Assembly: GCA_947650155.1 (NCBI GenBank)
Contig: CANSUS010000005.1
Coordinates: 1-64,000, forward strand
Length of the DNA stretch: 64,000 bases
Source: an uncultured Lachnospiraceae bacterium
GTDB lineage: Bacteria > Bacillota > Clostridia > Lachnospirales > Lachnospiraceae
Direction of reading: 5' to 3'
Part shown: piece after piece, positions 26,575 to 34,891 of the stretch
Layout of the letters: each line of letters begins with the position of its first letter
How positions within the stretch are numbered: position 1 is the stretch's first letter
Program-made: the position numbers and the translations under genes
Notes under the pieces: generated by a model
Seen by the model: the letters and a program-made list of their open reading frames with translations, nothing else
Database searches by the model: none
What the model was told of the DNA's origin: nothing

Positions 26575-26955
26575 ATGGAAAATGAAATTGCATACAAAGA
26601 AAGAAAAAGATGGGTGTTTCTGGGATTACCGTTTACCTTTACGAAATATACGGTGAAAGAGGATGGGATTACGATCAACAGCGGACTCTTTAAAACTTAC
26701 GAAAATGACTGTTATATGTATAAGGTGCAGGACGTAGAACATACCTCGACTTTGTTTGAAAAAATGTTCGGTCTTGGAACAGTGATCTGTTATACAGGAG
26801 ATACGACACATCCGCAGCTTGTTTTGGAACATATCAGGCGCTCGAAAGAAGTCAAAAATTATATTCTGGAGTATTCTGAAAAGGCAAGGATGCGCAGACG
26901 TACGTTAAATACACTTGACATTGGAACAGGCAGTATGGAAGAGATAGACGAATAA
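26575..26955 (+). CDS. Bacterial PH-domain protein (DUF304/YdbS-like)
   Basis: The 126-residue soluble protein is dominated by a beta-rich segment (FTFTKYTVKEDGITINSGLFKTYENDCYMYKVQDVEHTSTLFEKMFGLGT, cited by key residues YKVQDVE and GLGT), the hallmark of bacterial PH-like domains. There are no transmembrane helices, unlike many YdbS proteins. The C-terminal 30 residues are charged and helical. Function is unknown; PH-like domains usually serve as assembly modules. The MATE transporter begins 26 bp downstream and is probably co-transcribed. Confidence 0.7.
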   Translation: MENEIAYKERKRWVFLGLPFTFTKYTVKEDGITINSGLFKTYENDCYMYKVQDVEHTSTLFEKMFGLGTVICYTGDTTHPQLVLEHIRRSKEVKNYILEYSEKARMRRRTLNTLDIGTGSMEEIDE

Positions 26956-26964
26956 GATTACAGG

Positions 26965-26984
26965 CAGGAATGGAGATTATTATG
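26965..26984 (+). repeat. 20-bp start-region repeat, copy A (MATE gene)
   Basis: The 20 bp CAGGAATGGAGATTATTATG ends in the start codon of the MATE gene. An identical 20-mer precedes and includes the ppk start codon (37782-37801). It contains an in-frame ATG at 26970 and GGAG as SD. The two downstream genes are unrelated. Confidence 0.75.
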
Positions 26985-28364
26985 GAACTGGATATGACGA
27001 AGGGAAGTCCTTCCCGTTTGATACTTAAGTTTATAGTACCTTTGATCATAGGAAACATTTTTCAGCAGCTCTATAGTATGGTAGATACGATTATTGTCGG
27101 GCAGTATGTGGGAGTGCAGGCGCTTGCGGCAGTGGGAGCAACCGGAACGATTAACTTTCTGATTCTGGGATTTATGATGGGAATGACTTCCGGCTTTACC
27201 GTGCCTGTGGCGCAGAGATTTGGCGCCGGGGATGATAAGGGAATGCGTGTCAGCATTGCCAATGCGGCAAGACTGTGCGTAATTGTTACCGTGGTTATGA
27301 CGGCGGTCAGTATTTTGGGCATGAGACCGCTTCTTCATGTGATGAATACTCCGGAAGATATTTTTGAGATGTCATGGACCTACATTGTGATTATCTGTGC
27401 GGGAATGGTATGTATAGTCCTGTATAACTTTTTAGCGGGAATTTTACGCGCCATCGGAAACAGCAAAGTGCCGTTGTTTTTTCTGATTGTATCAGCTGTG
27501 TTAAACATTCTCTTAGATCTGTTTTTCATCAGGGTTATTCCATTAGGAGTTGCGGGTGCGGCACTGGCGACTGTGATATCGCAGGGAATTTCAGGCTTGC
27601 TTTGTCTGCTTTATTTAATGAAAAAGGTGCCGCTTGTGCATCCGAAAAGAGAAGAATGGATTTCGGATAAGGACTGCATGGGTTTACAGTTGAAAATAGG
27701 TCTGCCGATGGCGCTCCAGTTTTCCATTACGGCGATTGGAACGATCATGGTGCAGTCGGTGTTGAATTTATTTGGTTCGACTGTGATTGCATCTTATACG
27801 GCGGCGAGTAAGGTAGAAGCTCTTGTGACGCAGCCTTTTGGTGCAATGGGAATGACAATGGCGACTTATGGGGCGCAGAACAGAGGGATCAATGATCTTT
27901 CCAGGATCAGGAGAGGGGTACGGATTGCAAACGGAATGTCCGCAGGATATGCGGTGGTCATTTACGTGCTTGCAGTAGCAATGATGCCCTATCTGGTCGT
28001 CTTGTTTGTCAGTGAAAATATATCCGAAGTTTTAGTATATGCCACGATTTATATGAAGATCTGCGGGGCCTTTTTTATCCCGCTTGGCATGATCTTTATT
28101 TTTCGGAATATTTTGCAGGGATGTGGATTTTCCTTTATACCGATGTTTGGCGGAGTCATAGAATTGGTAAGCCGTATGGCGGCGGCGCTTTTAGCCGCGC
28201 ATTTTTTCAGCTATGAGGGGATCTGCGCCGCGAATATCAGCGCGTGGCTGACTGCCGGGATTTATCTTCTTATCGGTTATATCGTGATTATGCGCAGGAT
28301 GCTGAAACAGGCGGAGACGGGGACTGACAGGACGGTGGACGAAAGTGTGAAAGCAGGTTTATGA
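26982..28364 (+). CDS. MATE-family multidrug/cation efflux transporter
   Basis: The 460-residue protein has about 12 transmembrane segments in two MatE repeats. The first opens with LILKFIVPLIIGNIFQQLYS, followed by MVDTIIVGQYVGVQALAAVG, a hallmark of DinF/NorM-like exporters. The second repeat begins near residue 235. It should export drugs or organic cations in exchange for Na+ or H+. Start 26982 is preferred over the in-frame ATG 26970 because GGAG (26972-26975) lies 6 nt upstream of it. The gene ends against the convergent gene at 28365 with no spacer and no terminator. Confidence 0.9.
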   Translation: MELDMTKGSPSRLILKFIVPLIIGNIFQQLYSMVDTIIVGQYVGVQALAAVGATGTINFLILGFMMGMTSGFTVPVAQRFGAGDDKGMRVSIANAARLCVIVTVVMTAVSILGMRPLLHVMNTPEDIFEMSWTYIVIICAGMVCIVLYNFLAGILRAIGNSKVPLFFLIVSAVLNILLDLFFIRVIPLGVAGAALATVISQGISGLLCLLYLMKKVPLVHPKREEWISDKDCMGLQLKIGLPMALQFSITAIGTIMVQSVLNLFGSTVIASYTAASKVEALVTQPFGAMGMTMATYGAQNRGINDLSRIRRGVRIANGMSAGYAVVIYVLAVAMMPYLVVLFVSENISEVLVYATIYMKICGAFFIPLGMIFIFRNILQGCGFSFIPMFGGVIELVSRMAAALLAAHFFSYEGICAANISAWLTAGIYLLIGYIVIMRRMLKQAETGTDRTVDESVKAGL

Positions 28365-28754
28365 TCATTTTTGTCCAAGCTTTTCAAAAAGAAGTCCTAC
28401 GCCGATCCAATAGGGGGTAAAATCAAGCCGGATGACCTGTGAAATATTCCATCTTGACCGGCTGTAGTCCCAGGGGCAGGCATTTCTTTTCAGAAGAAAA
28501 CGCCCGCTTAAAAATTCCACCAGGAATATAAGAATGGCATAAGTCAGTCCCCGCAGGGCAACATGCCATTTTTTTATGAGTTTGGATATAGGTACAAGAA
28601 AAGCACCCATTCCATAAATGGGAAACATCCAAAGAGAAGTATTTCCGGTCAGGGTTTTATCCCGTCTTTGAAAAGCGTGCAGAGAGGTAAATATAATTTC
28701 CATGCACCAGCCAAGGATGCCAAAACGTAAAAAATTTTTGCAAGTTGTTTTCAT
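28365..28754 (-). CDS. Small membrane protein related to PF06541 (CmpB-like)
   Basis: About 129 residues with roughly four transmembrane segments. It shares with the larger protein at 22274 the marks GWCMEIIF, FPIYGMGAF, EFLSGRFLL, WDYSRSRWNI and a final hydrophobic segment, so it looks like a short PF06541 member. The start at 28754 is inferred from the first conserved helix; no good SD precedes it, and the open frame runs on to 28883 through the folC leader. Function is unknown. Confidence 0.55.
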   Translation of the reverse strand: MKTTCKNFLRFGILGWCMEIIFTSLHAFQRRDKTLTGNTSLWMFPIYGMGAFLVPISKLIKKWHVALRGLTYAILIFLVEFLSGRFLLKRNACPWDYSRSRWNISQVIRLDFTPYWIGVGLLFEKLGQK

Positions 28755-28828
28755 AGGAGTAGTATGGGCGGAGGACAGGGAAAATATTACAGGGATTGAA
28801 ATTTTTTTATAGACAGTGGCAGAGAAAG

Positions 28829-28853
28829 GCGTGCAAAAGCATGCAGATAGGAG
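28829..28853 (+). promoter_or_regulatory. Hairpin-SD translation-start module, copy 4 (folC)
   Basis: GCGTGC (28829-28834) pairs with GCATGC (28839-28844), one G-T pair, AAAA loop. AGATAGGAG follows, then CAGAT and ATG 28859. The loop is the same AAAA as in copy 1, and SD spacing and the T before ATG match the other copies. Here the module reads GATAGG, so the internal ATG is missing. Confidence 0.65.
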
Positions 28854-28858
28854 CAGAT

Positions 28859-30184
28859 ATGACATATACAGATGCGCTTGCATATATAGAAGAAACCGGA
28901 AAATACGGAAGTGTGCCGGGGCTTGAGCGTATTACGGAATTGTGTAAAAGGCTGGGAAACCCACAGGAGGAGCTTCAGTTTGTACATATTGCAGGGACGA
29001 ATGGAAAGGGGTCTGTGTTAGCTTATATTTCAACGGTACTGAAAGAAGCCGGGTATCGGGTCGGAAGATATATTTCCCCCACTATTGTTGACTACAGGGA
29101 ACGGATACAGGTTTCGGGAAAAATGATTTCCAAAGAGGGACTCTGCCGGAACCTGGAAAAGATAATCAGCGCGGTGAACGACATGCTGGAAGAAGGGAAA
29201 CCGCATCCTACAGCTTTTGAAATAGAGACTGCGTTGGCATTTTTATATTTTCGGGAAAAAAAATGCGATATCGTTGTACTGGAGACAGGACTTGGAGGGA
29301 GTCTGGATGCAACGAATCTGGTGACGACTACGATGGTATCAGTGATCGCCTCCATCAGCAGGGATCATATGGCATTTTTGGGGGAAACGCTTGCTGAGAT
29401 TGCGGAAAATAAAGCGGGTATCATCAAAAAAGGCGTTCCCGTAGTGAGTATGGCACAGAAACCGGAGGCAATGCAGGTGATAGAACAGGCAGCGAAAGAA
29501 AAGGGAAGCCGGTTGATCATCGCATCAGGAGAAGAGGCAAAAAACATACGTTATGGAATAGAAAAGCAGAGATTTGATTATAAGAAGTATAAAAAAATGG
29601 AAATTACTTTGGCAGGACAATGTCAGATCGATAACTGTATTTTAGCGATAGAAGCGCTTGCGCTGCTTTCTGAAAACGGATTTCCCATAGGGGAAAAGGC
29701 GCTGCGGCAGGGACTTTTTAAGACGGAGTGGCGAGGAAGATTTACTGTGATTGCCAAAAAACCTATTTTTATTACAGATGGTGCGCATAATGAGGACGCC
29801 GCCAAAAAACTTGCCGCTTCTGTGCAGTTTTATTTTACAAATAAAAAAATAATTTATATAATGGGAATATTGAAAGATAAGGAATACGAAAAGATCATAG
29901 CCAATACTTATGCGCTGGCGGAACAGATCATTACGGTTGCAGCGCCGGATAATCCGCGGGCAATGTCTGCTTATGAACTGGCAAAGGCAGTCAGGGAATA
30001 CCATTCCGGCGTTACTGCAGCGGACAGTTTGGAAGAAGCGGTAGAAATGAGTTATCTTCTGGCGGATCAGGACAGCGTGATTATTGCGTTTGGTTCCCTT
30101 TCTTTTTTAGGACAGTTAATGACAATTGTAGAAAACAGACATACGATCAGGAGAGATTCTCATGGTAGATCAGAAGAAAATTAA
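28859..30184 (+). CDS. folC: Folylpolyglutamate synthase/dihydrofolate synthase
   Basis: The 441-residue protein has [12 protein letters not shown], the Mur-ligase-like P-loop, near residue 41, and [11 protein letters not shown] with the [15 protein letters not shown] stretch typical of FolC. It uses ATP to add glutamate to dihydropteroate or folates. The N-terminus [25 protein letters not shown] matches the family and fixes ATG 28859. GGAG lies 5 nt upstream, preceded by a hairpin. It is the first gene of the folate operon and overlaps folE by 23 bp. Confidence 0.94.
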   Translation: MTYTDALAYIEETGKYGSVPGLERITELCKRLGNPQEELQFVHIAGTNGKGSVLAYISTVLKEAGYRVGRYISPTIVDYRERIQVSGKMISKEGLCRNLEKIISAVNDMLEEGKPHPTAFEIETALAFLYFREKKCDIVVLETGLGGSLDATNLVTTTMVSVIASISRDHMAFLGETLAEIAENKAGIIKKGVPVVSMAQKPEAMQVIEQAAKEKGSRLIIASGEEAKNIRYGIEKQRFDYKKYKKMEITLAGQCQIDNCILAIEALALLSENGFPIGEKALRQGLFKTEWRGRFTVIAKKPIFITDGAHNEDAAKKLAASVQFYFTNKKIIYIMGILKDKEYEKIIANTYALAEQIITVAAPDNPRAMSAYELAKAVREYHSGVTAADSLEEAVEMSYLLADQDSVIIAFGSLSFLGQLMTIVENRHTIRRDSHGRSEEN

Positions 30185-30719
30185 AGAAGCAGTAACGTTA
30201 TTATTAGAAGGAATCGGCGAAGATGTAAACCGGGAAGGCTTAAAGGAAACGCCTGACAGAATTGCAAGGATGTACACGGAGATTTTTTCCGGTATGGAAG
30301 AGAGCGCGTCGGAGCATCTGTCCAAAACCTTTACAGTGAGCGGAAGCGATATGGTGGTAGAAAAGGACATTGTCTTTTATTCTACCTGCGAGCATCATCT
30401 TATGCCTTTTTACGGAAAAGCACATGTGGCTTACATACCGGACGGCAAGGTTGTGGGACTGAGCAAACTGGCGAGGTGTGTAGAGGTTTTTGCGAAAAGA
30501 CCACAGATACAGGAGAAGATGACGGCACAAATTGCAGATGCTGTTATGGAATATTTAAGCCCTGAAGGCGTGATGGTAATGATCGAAGCGGAGCATATGT
30601 GCATGACGATGCGGGGCGTGAAAAAGCCGGGAAGTAAGACTGTGACTTTTGCAGCCAGAGGAGTGTTTGAAGAGAACGAAAGATTACAGGAGAAGTTTTT
30701 TGGAGTGGTTAGGAGTTGA
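30162..30719 (+). CDS. folE: GTP cyclohydrolase I
   Basis: The 185-residue protein has the zinc and catalytic motif [18 protein letters not shown] near residue 72 and a second ligand in EHMCMTMRG near 145. [19 protein letters not shown] is the classic signature. It converts GTP to dihydroneopterin triphosphate, the first step of folate synthesis. It starts inside the end of folC (23-bp overlap) and is followed by folP after 1 bp, so the genes are translationally coupled. CAGGAGAG lies 9 nt before ATG. Confidence 0.97.
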   Translation: MVDQKKIKEAVTLLLEGIGEDVNREGLKETPDRIARMYTEIFSGMEESASEHLSKTFTVSGSDMVVEKDIVFYSTCEHHLMPFYGKAHVAYIPDGKVVGLSKLARCVEVFAKRPQIQEKMTAQIADAVMEYLSPEGVMVMIEAEHMCMTMRGVKKPGSKTVTFAARGVFEENERLQEKFFGVVRS

Positions 30720-30720
30720 C

Positions 30721-31533
30721 ATGAGAATAGGAAAACGAGACTTTGATGTACAAAACAAAACATATGTTATGGGAATTTTGAATGTGACTCCCGATTCTTT
30801 TTCCGACGGCGGCAGATATCAGAAGCTGGATCAGGCATTAAAGCATGTGGAAGGGATGCTTTCGGAAGGGGCGGATGTGATAGATGTGGGCGGAGAATCT
30901 ACCCGTCCCGGATATCGTTTTGTGTCCGATGAAGAGGAAATTGAAAGAGTAACACCTGTTATAGAAGGAATCAGAGCAAGATTTGACGTACCGGTTTCTC
31001 TGGATACGTATAAGCCTGAAGTGGCGCGGGCAGGGATTTTAGCCGGTGCGGACCTGATCAATGACATTTGGGGATTGAAATATGATGAAGAGATGGCAAA
31101 GGTCGTAGCGGCGTCAGGACTTCCCTGCTGTCTGATGCATAACAGAAAAGTTCCTGAATATCAGGAATTTGTGAAGGAAGTGCTTGCAGATCTGCAGGAA
31201 TCGGTTCAGATTGCAAAAGGGGCAGGTATTTCTGAGGATAAGATTATTTTGGACCCGGGAGTGGGCTTTGGAAAGACCTATGAGCATAATCTGGAGATCA
31301 TAAATCGGCTGGAAGAGTTGAAAATACTGGGATATCCGGTACTTTTGGGCGCTTCCAGAAAGTCTGTGATCGGACTTACCCTTGATCTTCCGGTAGAGGA
31401 GAGAATAGAAGGAACTATTGTAACGACTGTTTTCGGCGTTTTGAAAGGCTGTGCTTTCGTCAGGGTACACAATGTCAGGGAAAATGTACGTGCTGTAAAG
31501 ATGGCAGAAGCGATTAAAAACAGCACGGCATAA
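30721..31533 (+). CDS. folP: Dihydropteroate synthase
   Basis: The 270-residue protein has the two pterin-binding signatures: MGILNVTPDSFSDGG near residue 17 and DVIDVGGESTRPG near 50. DPGVGFGKTYEHNLEI near residue 178 and the C-terminal VRVHNVRE complete the family. It condenses dihydropterin pyrophosphate with p-aminobenzoate and is the sulfonamide target. ATG 30721 is chosen with TTAGGAG 5 nt upstream, though the frame is open to 30649 inside folE. folBK follows after 64 bp. Confidence 0.96.
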   Translation: MRIGKRDFDVQNKTYVMGILNVTPDSFSDGGRYQKLDQALKHVEGMLSEGADVIDVGGESTRPGYRFVSDEEEIERVTPVIEGIRARFDVPVSLDTYKPEVARAGILAGADLINDIWGLKYDEEMAKVVAASGLPCCLMHNRKVPEYQEFVKEVLADLQESVQIAKGAGISEDKIILDPGVGFGKTYEHNLEIINRLEELKILGYPVLLGASRKSVIGLTLDLPVEERIEGTIVTTVFGVLKGCAFVRVHNVRENVRAVKMAEAIKNSTA

Positions 31534-31597
31534 AGGGAACAGATGCGTATAACAGGATTGGGAAAAGTCAGCAAATAAGGAAAGGCAGACTGTAAAG

Positions 31598-32416
31598 ATG
31601 GATGAAATACGGATTGAGGATTTAAAAGTCTATGCGTATCATGGCGTATACGCTGAAGAGAATGAAACAGGACAGGATTTTTATGTAAACGCGGTGTTGT
31701 ATACTGATACCAGAGAGGCGGGAAGGCAGGATGCACTTGCACTTTCCACCAATTATGGCGAAGTCTGTCATTTTATAAACGATTTTCTGAAACTGCATAC
31801 TTTTAAGTTGATAGAAACAGTGGCGGAAAGGACGGCGGAAGAGATGTTACGCCATTTCCCACTGATCCGGGAACTGGACTTGGAAATCAGAAAACCGCAG
31901 GCGCCGATCGGACTGCCTTTTTCTTCCGTATCTGTTAAGATTCGCAGGGGATGGCACAGGGTATATGCAGCGGTCGGTTCTAACATGGGTGACAGACATG
32001 CTTATATCAGAGAGGCGCTTAATGGAATAAAAGAAAATAAAAATATAAAAAATGTCCGATCCTCCAAACTGATAGAGACAAAACCTTATGGCGAAGTAAA
32101 AGAGCAGGAGGATTTTGTAAATGGAATGCTGGAATTTGATACCCTGCTTACCCCGGAGGAATTATTGGATTTTTTACATGAATTAGAGCAGAAAGCAAAA
32201 AGGGAACGTAAAATCCACTGGGGACCGAGAACGCTGGATCTGGATATCATTTTTTATGATGATCTGGTAATGGATAGTGAAAACCTGGTAATTCCGCACC
32301 CGGATATGCAAAACAGAGAGTTTGTATTGGAGCCGCTTTGCGAACTGGCGCCTTTTAAAAGGCATCCGTTGTTGAACAGAACTGTTACAGAACTTTTAAA
32401 GGACATAAAAGTGTGA
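31598..32416 (+). CDS. folBK: Bifunctional dihydroneopterin aldolase / HPPK
   Basis: The 272-residue protein is a fusion. Residues 1-118 are FolB (IRIEDLKVYAYHGVYAEENETGQ, with LALSTNYGEV and KLIETVAERTAEEML). Residues 120-272 are FolK (YAAVGSNMGDRHAYI, FVNGMLEFDT and the ATP/pterin motif GPRTLDLDIIFYDD). It makes 6-hydroxymethyl-dihydropterin and pyrophosphorylates it for FolP. With folC, folE and folP it completes the pterin branch except the phosphatase step. A strong terminator at 32436-32470 closes the operon. Confidence 0.95.
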   Translation: MDEIRIEDLKVYAYHGVYAEENETGQDFYVNAVLYTDTREAGRQDALALSTNYGEVCHFINDFLKLHTFKLIETVAERTAEEMLRHFPLIRELDLEIRKPQAPIGLPFSSVSVKIRRGWHRVYAAVGSNMGDRHAYIREALNGIKENKNIKNVRSSKLIETKPYGEVKEQEDFVNGMLEFDTLLTPEELLDFLHELEQKAKRERKIHWGPRTLDLDIIFYDDLVMDSENLVIPHPDMQNREFVLEPLCELAPFKRHPLLNRTVTELLKDIKV

Positions 32417-32435
32417 AGAGAAGTTTTAAGGTATC

Positions 32436-32470
32436 AAAGAGCACGGCAGTTGTATCATGCCGTGCTCTTT
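32436..32470. terminator. Bidirectional terminator after the folate operon
   Basis: AAAGAGCACGGCA (32436-32448) pairs perfectly with TGCCGTGCTCTTT (32458-32470) over a 9-nt loop, with a T tract on the plus side. It separates folBK from the convergent DUF5050 gene. Confidence 0.92.
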
Positions 32471-32486
32471 TTGTCTGTTCCTGTAT

Positions 32487-33521
32487 TTATTTCAAATTCT
32501 CCGCCGCCGCATTCATCGCCGCGTCAAAGGTAGTAACATTGACCGGCCCATAGGTACTGGTTTTATAAACCGGTACGGCAGAGTCCCCGAATTCTGTAAA
32601 GTAAACATACTGAGAAGTAATATTGATATCCGTATAAATTCCGTAAGCGACTATTTCCGGGTTGCTGCCGTCAAGATTCATTCTCATAAGAGCAGGGCTT
32701 GTTGTGTTAGTCTGATAATAAACGATCGAATCGTAAATATTAAAAAGATCCACCCTTTCCTTTGTCAAAACGGTAACAGATCCGTCGATCAGAGAATAAC
32801 GGCTCAAACGGTAATTTTGATCCAGATCCATAAAATAGACGTAATCGCCGACGGCCACAGGATTATAAACATTTCCGTTCCAAAGCATATAGGAACTGTC
32901 ATTCGCGGTATTCCACACGTATAAATGATTGTCGACGCCCAAAGCGGACCAGTAAATCAGTCCGTTCTGGCAGGATGCGGGATTTACCCATATATCGCTT
33001 AAAGTCTGTTCGTCTTTTTTATTCAGCCTGATCTTATGAAGGGTAATAGCCGTAGCGGTGTCATAATGGGAATAATATATGTAGTTGTCGATCAGATTCA
33101 GCGTGGTGGAAGGGCTGTGATCCAGGCATACTGTGTTATTTCCTTTTAAGTCGGCCCGGTAAACGCCGTTTAAGCTGCCAAATTTGGGACCTTCTTCTTT
33201 GGTACTGCTGCCCGACTGATAGTAGACCAGGTATCTGCCCCCGGCGTTGATAAATTCTACTTTGGCATTATTTAGTTTTTTGATATCTGTTTCATCGGGA
33301 TTCATGGAATAAAGCGTACCGTCGTCATAGGCATTGGCAAAATAGACTTTTCCGTTGTATTCACAGAATAATCCCCGGTTATTTAAGTTGCCGGCAGTAT
33401 TGCCGATTGTTCCTTCGGGAACAGGAGAGGTTCTTCCTCTGAAAAATGCTGTGATGCCAATTATGGCAAACAATAAAATAACAACAACAATTAAAATAGC
33501 AGTTCTTTTTCTGGTTTGCAT
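32487..33521 (-). CDS. DUF5050-type membrane-anchored beta-propeller protein
   Basis: The 344-residue protein has a basic N-terminus and one hydrophobic segment (AILIVVVILLFAIIGITAFF, about residues 8-27) acting as a signal anchor. The rest is extracellular and made of repeated short strands: YNGKVYFANAYDDGTLYSMN, IDNYIYYSHYD, VGDYVYFMDLDQNYRLSRYS and SQYVYFTEFGDSAVPVYK. These repeats suggest a six- or seven-bladed propeller of the DUF5050 type. Function is unknown; such proteins are common in Clostridia and may bind cell-wall or ligand molecules. It is transcribed alone, divergent from pheA. Confidence 0.75.
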   Translation of the reverse strand: MQTRKRTAILIVVVILLFAIIGITAFFRGRTSPVPEGTIGNTAGNLNNRGLFCEYNGKVYFANAYDDGTLYSMNPDETDIKKLNNAKVEFINAGGRYLVYYQSGSSTKEEGPKFGSLNGVYRADLKGNNTVCLDHSPSTTLNLIDNYIYYSHYDTATAITLHKIRLNKKDEQTLSDIWVNPASCQNGLIYWSALGVDNHLYVWNTANDSSYMLWNGNVYNPVAVGDYVYFMDLDQNYRLSRYSLIDGSVTVLTKERVDLFNIYDSIVYYQTNTTSPALMRMNLDGSNPEIVAYGIYTDINITSQYVYFTEFGDSAVPVYKTSTYGPVNVTTFDAAMNAAAENLK

Positions 33522-33679
33522 ATGTCCTCACATTCCGCCGTTTTCAGGCATAATTCTTATAAAAAAATAAAGAAATATTTTTAATGGATATATAGAAATT
33601 ATAGCCTTTATTTTCAAAGCAATCAACCTTTATTTTACTTGCGTGACACCGGGTTTTGCGATAAGATGGACTTGAGTAA

Positions 33680-33700
33680 GAAGGATACGGTTTATCCTTC
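33680..33700 (+). other. Hairpin in the pheA leader
   Basis: GAAGGATA (33680-33687) pairs with TATCCTTC (33693-33700) over a 5-nt loop, 49 bp before pheA. No T tract follows, and I found no phenylalanine leader peptide or T-box. The 227-bp gap between the divergent genes holds otherwise only AT-rich promoter sequence; a weak TTGCGT/TAAGAT pair sits near 33641-33669. Confidence 0.4.
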
Positions 33701-33748
33701 CTGCAGGGACAGGCAGACGAATGAAATAAGGTAAAGAAGGGAACGTAA

Positions 33749-34876
33749 ATGGATTTATTGGAGCTGCGGGGGCAGATAGATGAAATTGACAGACAGCTGG
33801 TGGAGCTGTATGAAAAAAGAATGGATATTTCCAGGCAGGTTGCGGAATATAAAATCGAAACCGGAAAAAAGGTCTTTGATAAAGAACGGGAAGAACAGAA
33901 GATTGCTGCGGTAAAGGCACTCGCTCATAATGAATTTAACAGACATGGAGTGGAGGAGCTGTTTGAACAGATTATGTCGATCAGCCGTAAACTGCAATAC
34001 CGGATACTGACAGAACACGGAAATATGGCAAAACTTCCATTTATCGGAGTGGAAGAGCTGGATACCAAAAAGGCAAGGGTAGTATTTCCGGGCGCAGAAG
34101 GAGCCTACACACAGGCGGCGATGCAAAAATATTTTGGAGAGGATATTAACAGTTTTCATGTGGATACGTTTCGGGACGCCATGATTGCGATCGACGAAGG
34201 AAGCGCGGACTTTGCAGTGCTTCCGATCGAAAACTCCACGGCGGGCATTGTCAGTGAGATTTATGATATGCTGGTGGAATTTGAAAATTATATTGTCGGC
34301 GAACAGATTATCAAGGTCGAGCATTGTCTCATGGGAATACAGGGAACCGGAATAGAAGATATCAGGACCGTTTATTCCCACCCCCAGTCTTTAATGCAGA
34401 GCGCCGGATATTTAAGGGAACATCCTGCATGGCAGCAGATCAGTATGAATAATAACGCTTTTGCAGCAAGAAAAGTGGCAGAGGATAAGGATAAGACGCA
34501 GGCGGCGATTGCAAGCGAATATGCGGCGTCGGCTTACGGGCTTTCCGTAATAGAAAAAGGGATAAACGACCTGAAAAATAATTCCACCCGTTTTATTATT
34601 GTAACGAATCAGAAGATATACAAAAAAGACGCAAAAAAAGTGAGTATTTGCTTTGAAATTGCGCATGAAAGCGGTTCGCTTTATCATATATTATCTCATT
34701 TTATATATAATAATCTGAATATGAATAAAATCGAGAGCCGCCCGATAGAAGGAAGGGCATGGGAATACCGGTTTTTCATTGACTTCGACGGAAATCTGGC
34801 TGACAGCGCGGTAAGAAATGCATTGAGAGGGCTGCGTGAAGAGGCAAGAAATATGAAAATTTTAGGGAATTATTAA
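33749..34876 (+). CDS. pheA: Bifunctional chorismate mutase / prephenate dehydratase
   Basis: The 375-residue protein has three parts. Chorismate mutase (about 1-90) has LRGQIDEIDRQLVELYEKRM and VAEYKIETGKKVFDKERE. Prephenate dehydratase (about 110-285) has FPGAEGAYTQAA, LPIENSTAGIV and NNSTRFIIV. The ACT domain (about 295-370) has ESRPIEGRAWEYRFFIDFDG, which binds phenylalanine for feedback inhibition. It makes phenylpyruvate. The DUF815 ATPase gene begins 15 bp later, so pheA is probably the first gene of a longer operon running to 40764. Confidence 0.95.
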   Translation: MDLLELRGQIDEIDRQLVELYEKRMDISRQVAEYKIETGKKVFDKEREEQKIAAVKALAHNEFNRHGVEELFEQIMSISRKLQYRILTEHGNMAKLPFIGVEELDTKKARVVFPGAEGAYTQAAMQKYFGEDINSFHVDTFRDAMIAIDEGSADFAVLPIENSTAGIVSEIYDMLVEFENYIVGEQIIKVEHCLMGIQGTGIEDIRTVYSHPQSLMQSAGYLREHPAWQQISMNNNAFAARKVAEDKDKTQAAIASEYAASAYGLSVIEKGINDLKNNSTRFIIVTNQKIYKKDAKKVSICFEIAHESGSLYHILSHFIYNNLNMNKIESRPIEGRAWEYRFFIDFDGNLADSAVRNALRGLREEARNMKILGNY

Positions 34877-34891
34877 GAGGGAACGGGGAAA

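Noticed and set aside
32457-32924. 155-residue plus-strand frame
   Set aside because: It is antisense to the DUF5050 gene and begins inside a terminator stem.
33522-33748. T-box or amino-acid riboswitch before pheA
   Set aside because: No T-box specifier stem, antiterminator sequence or Phe-rich leader peptide was found.
33755-34381. 208-residue minus-strand frame
   Set aside because: It is fully antisense to pheA, which has clear catalytic motifs.
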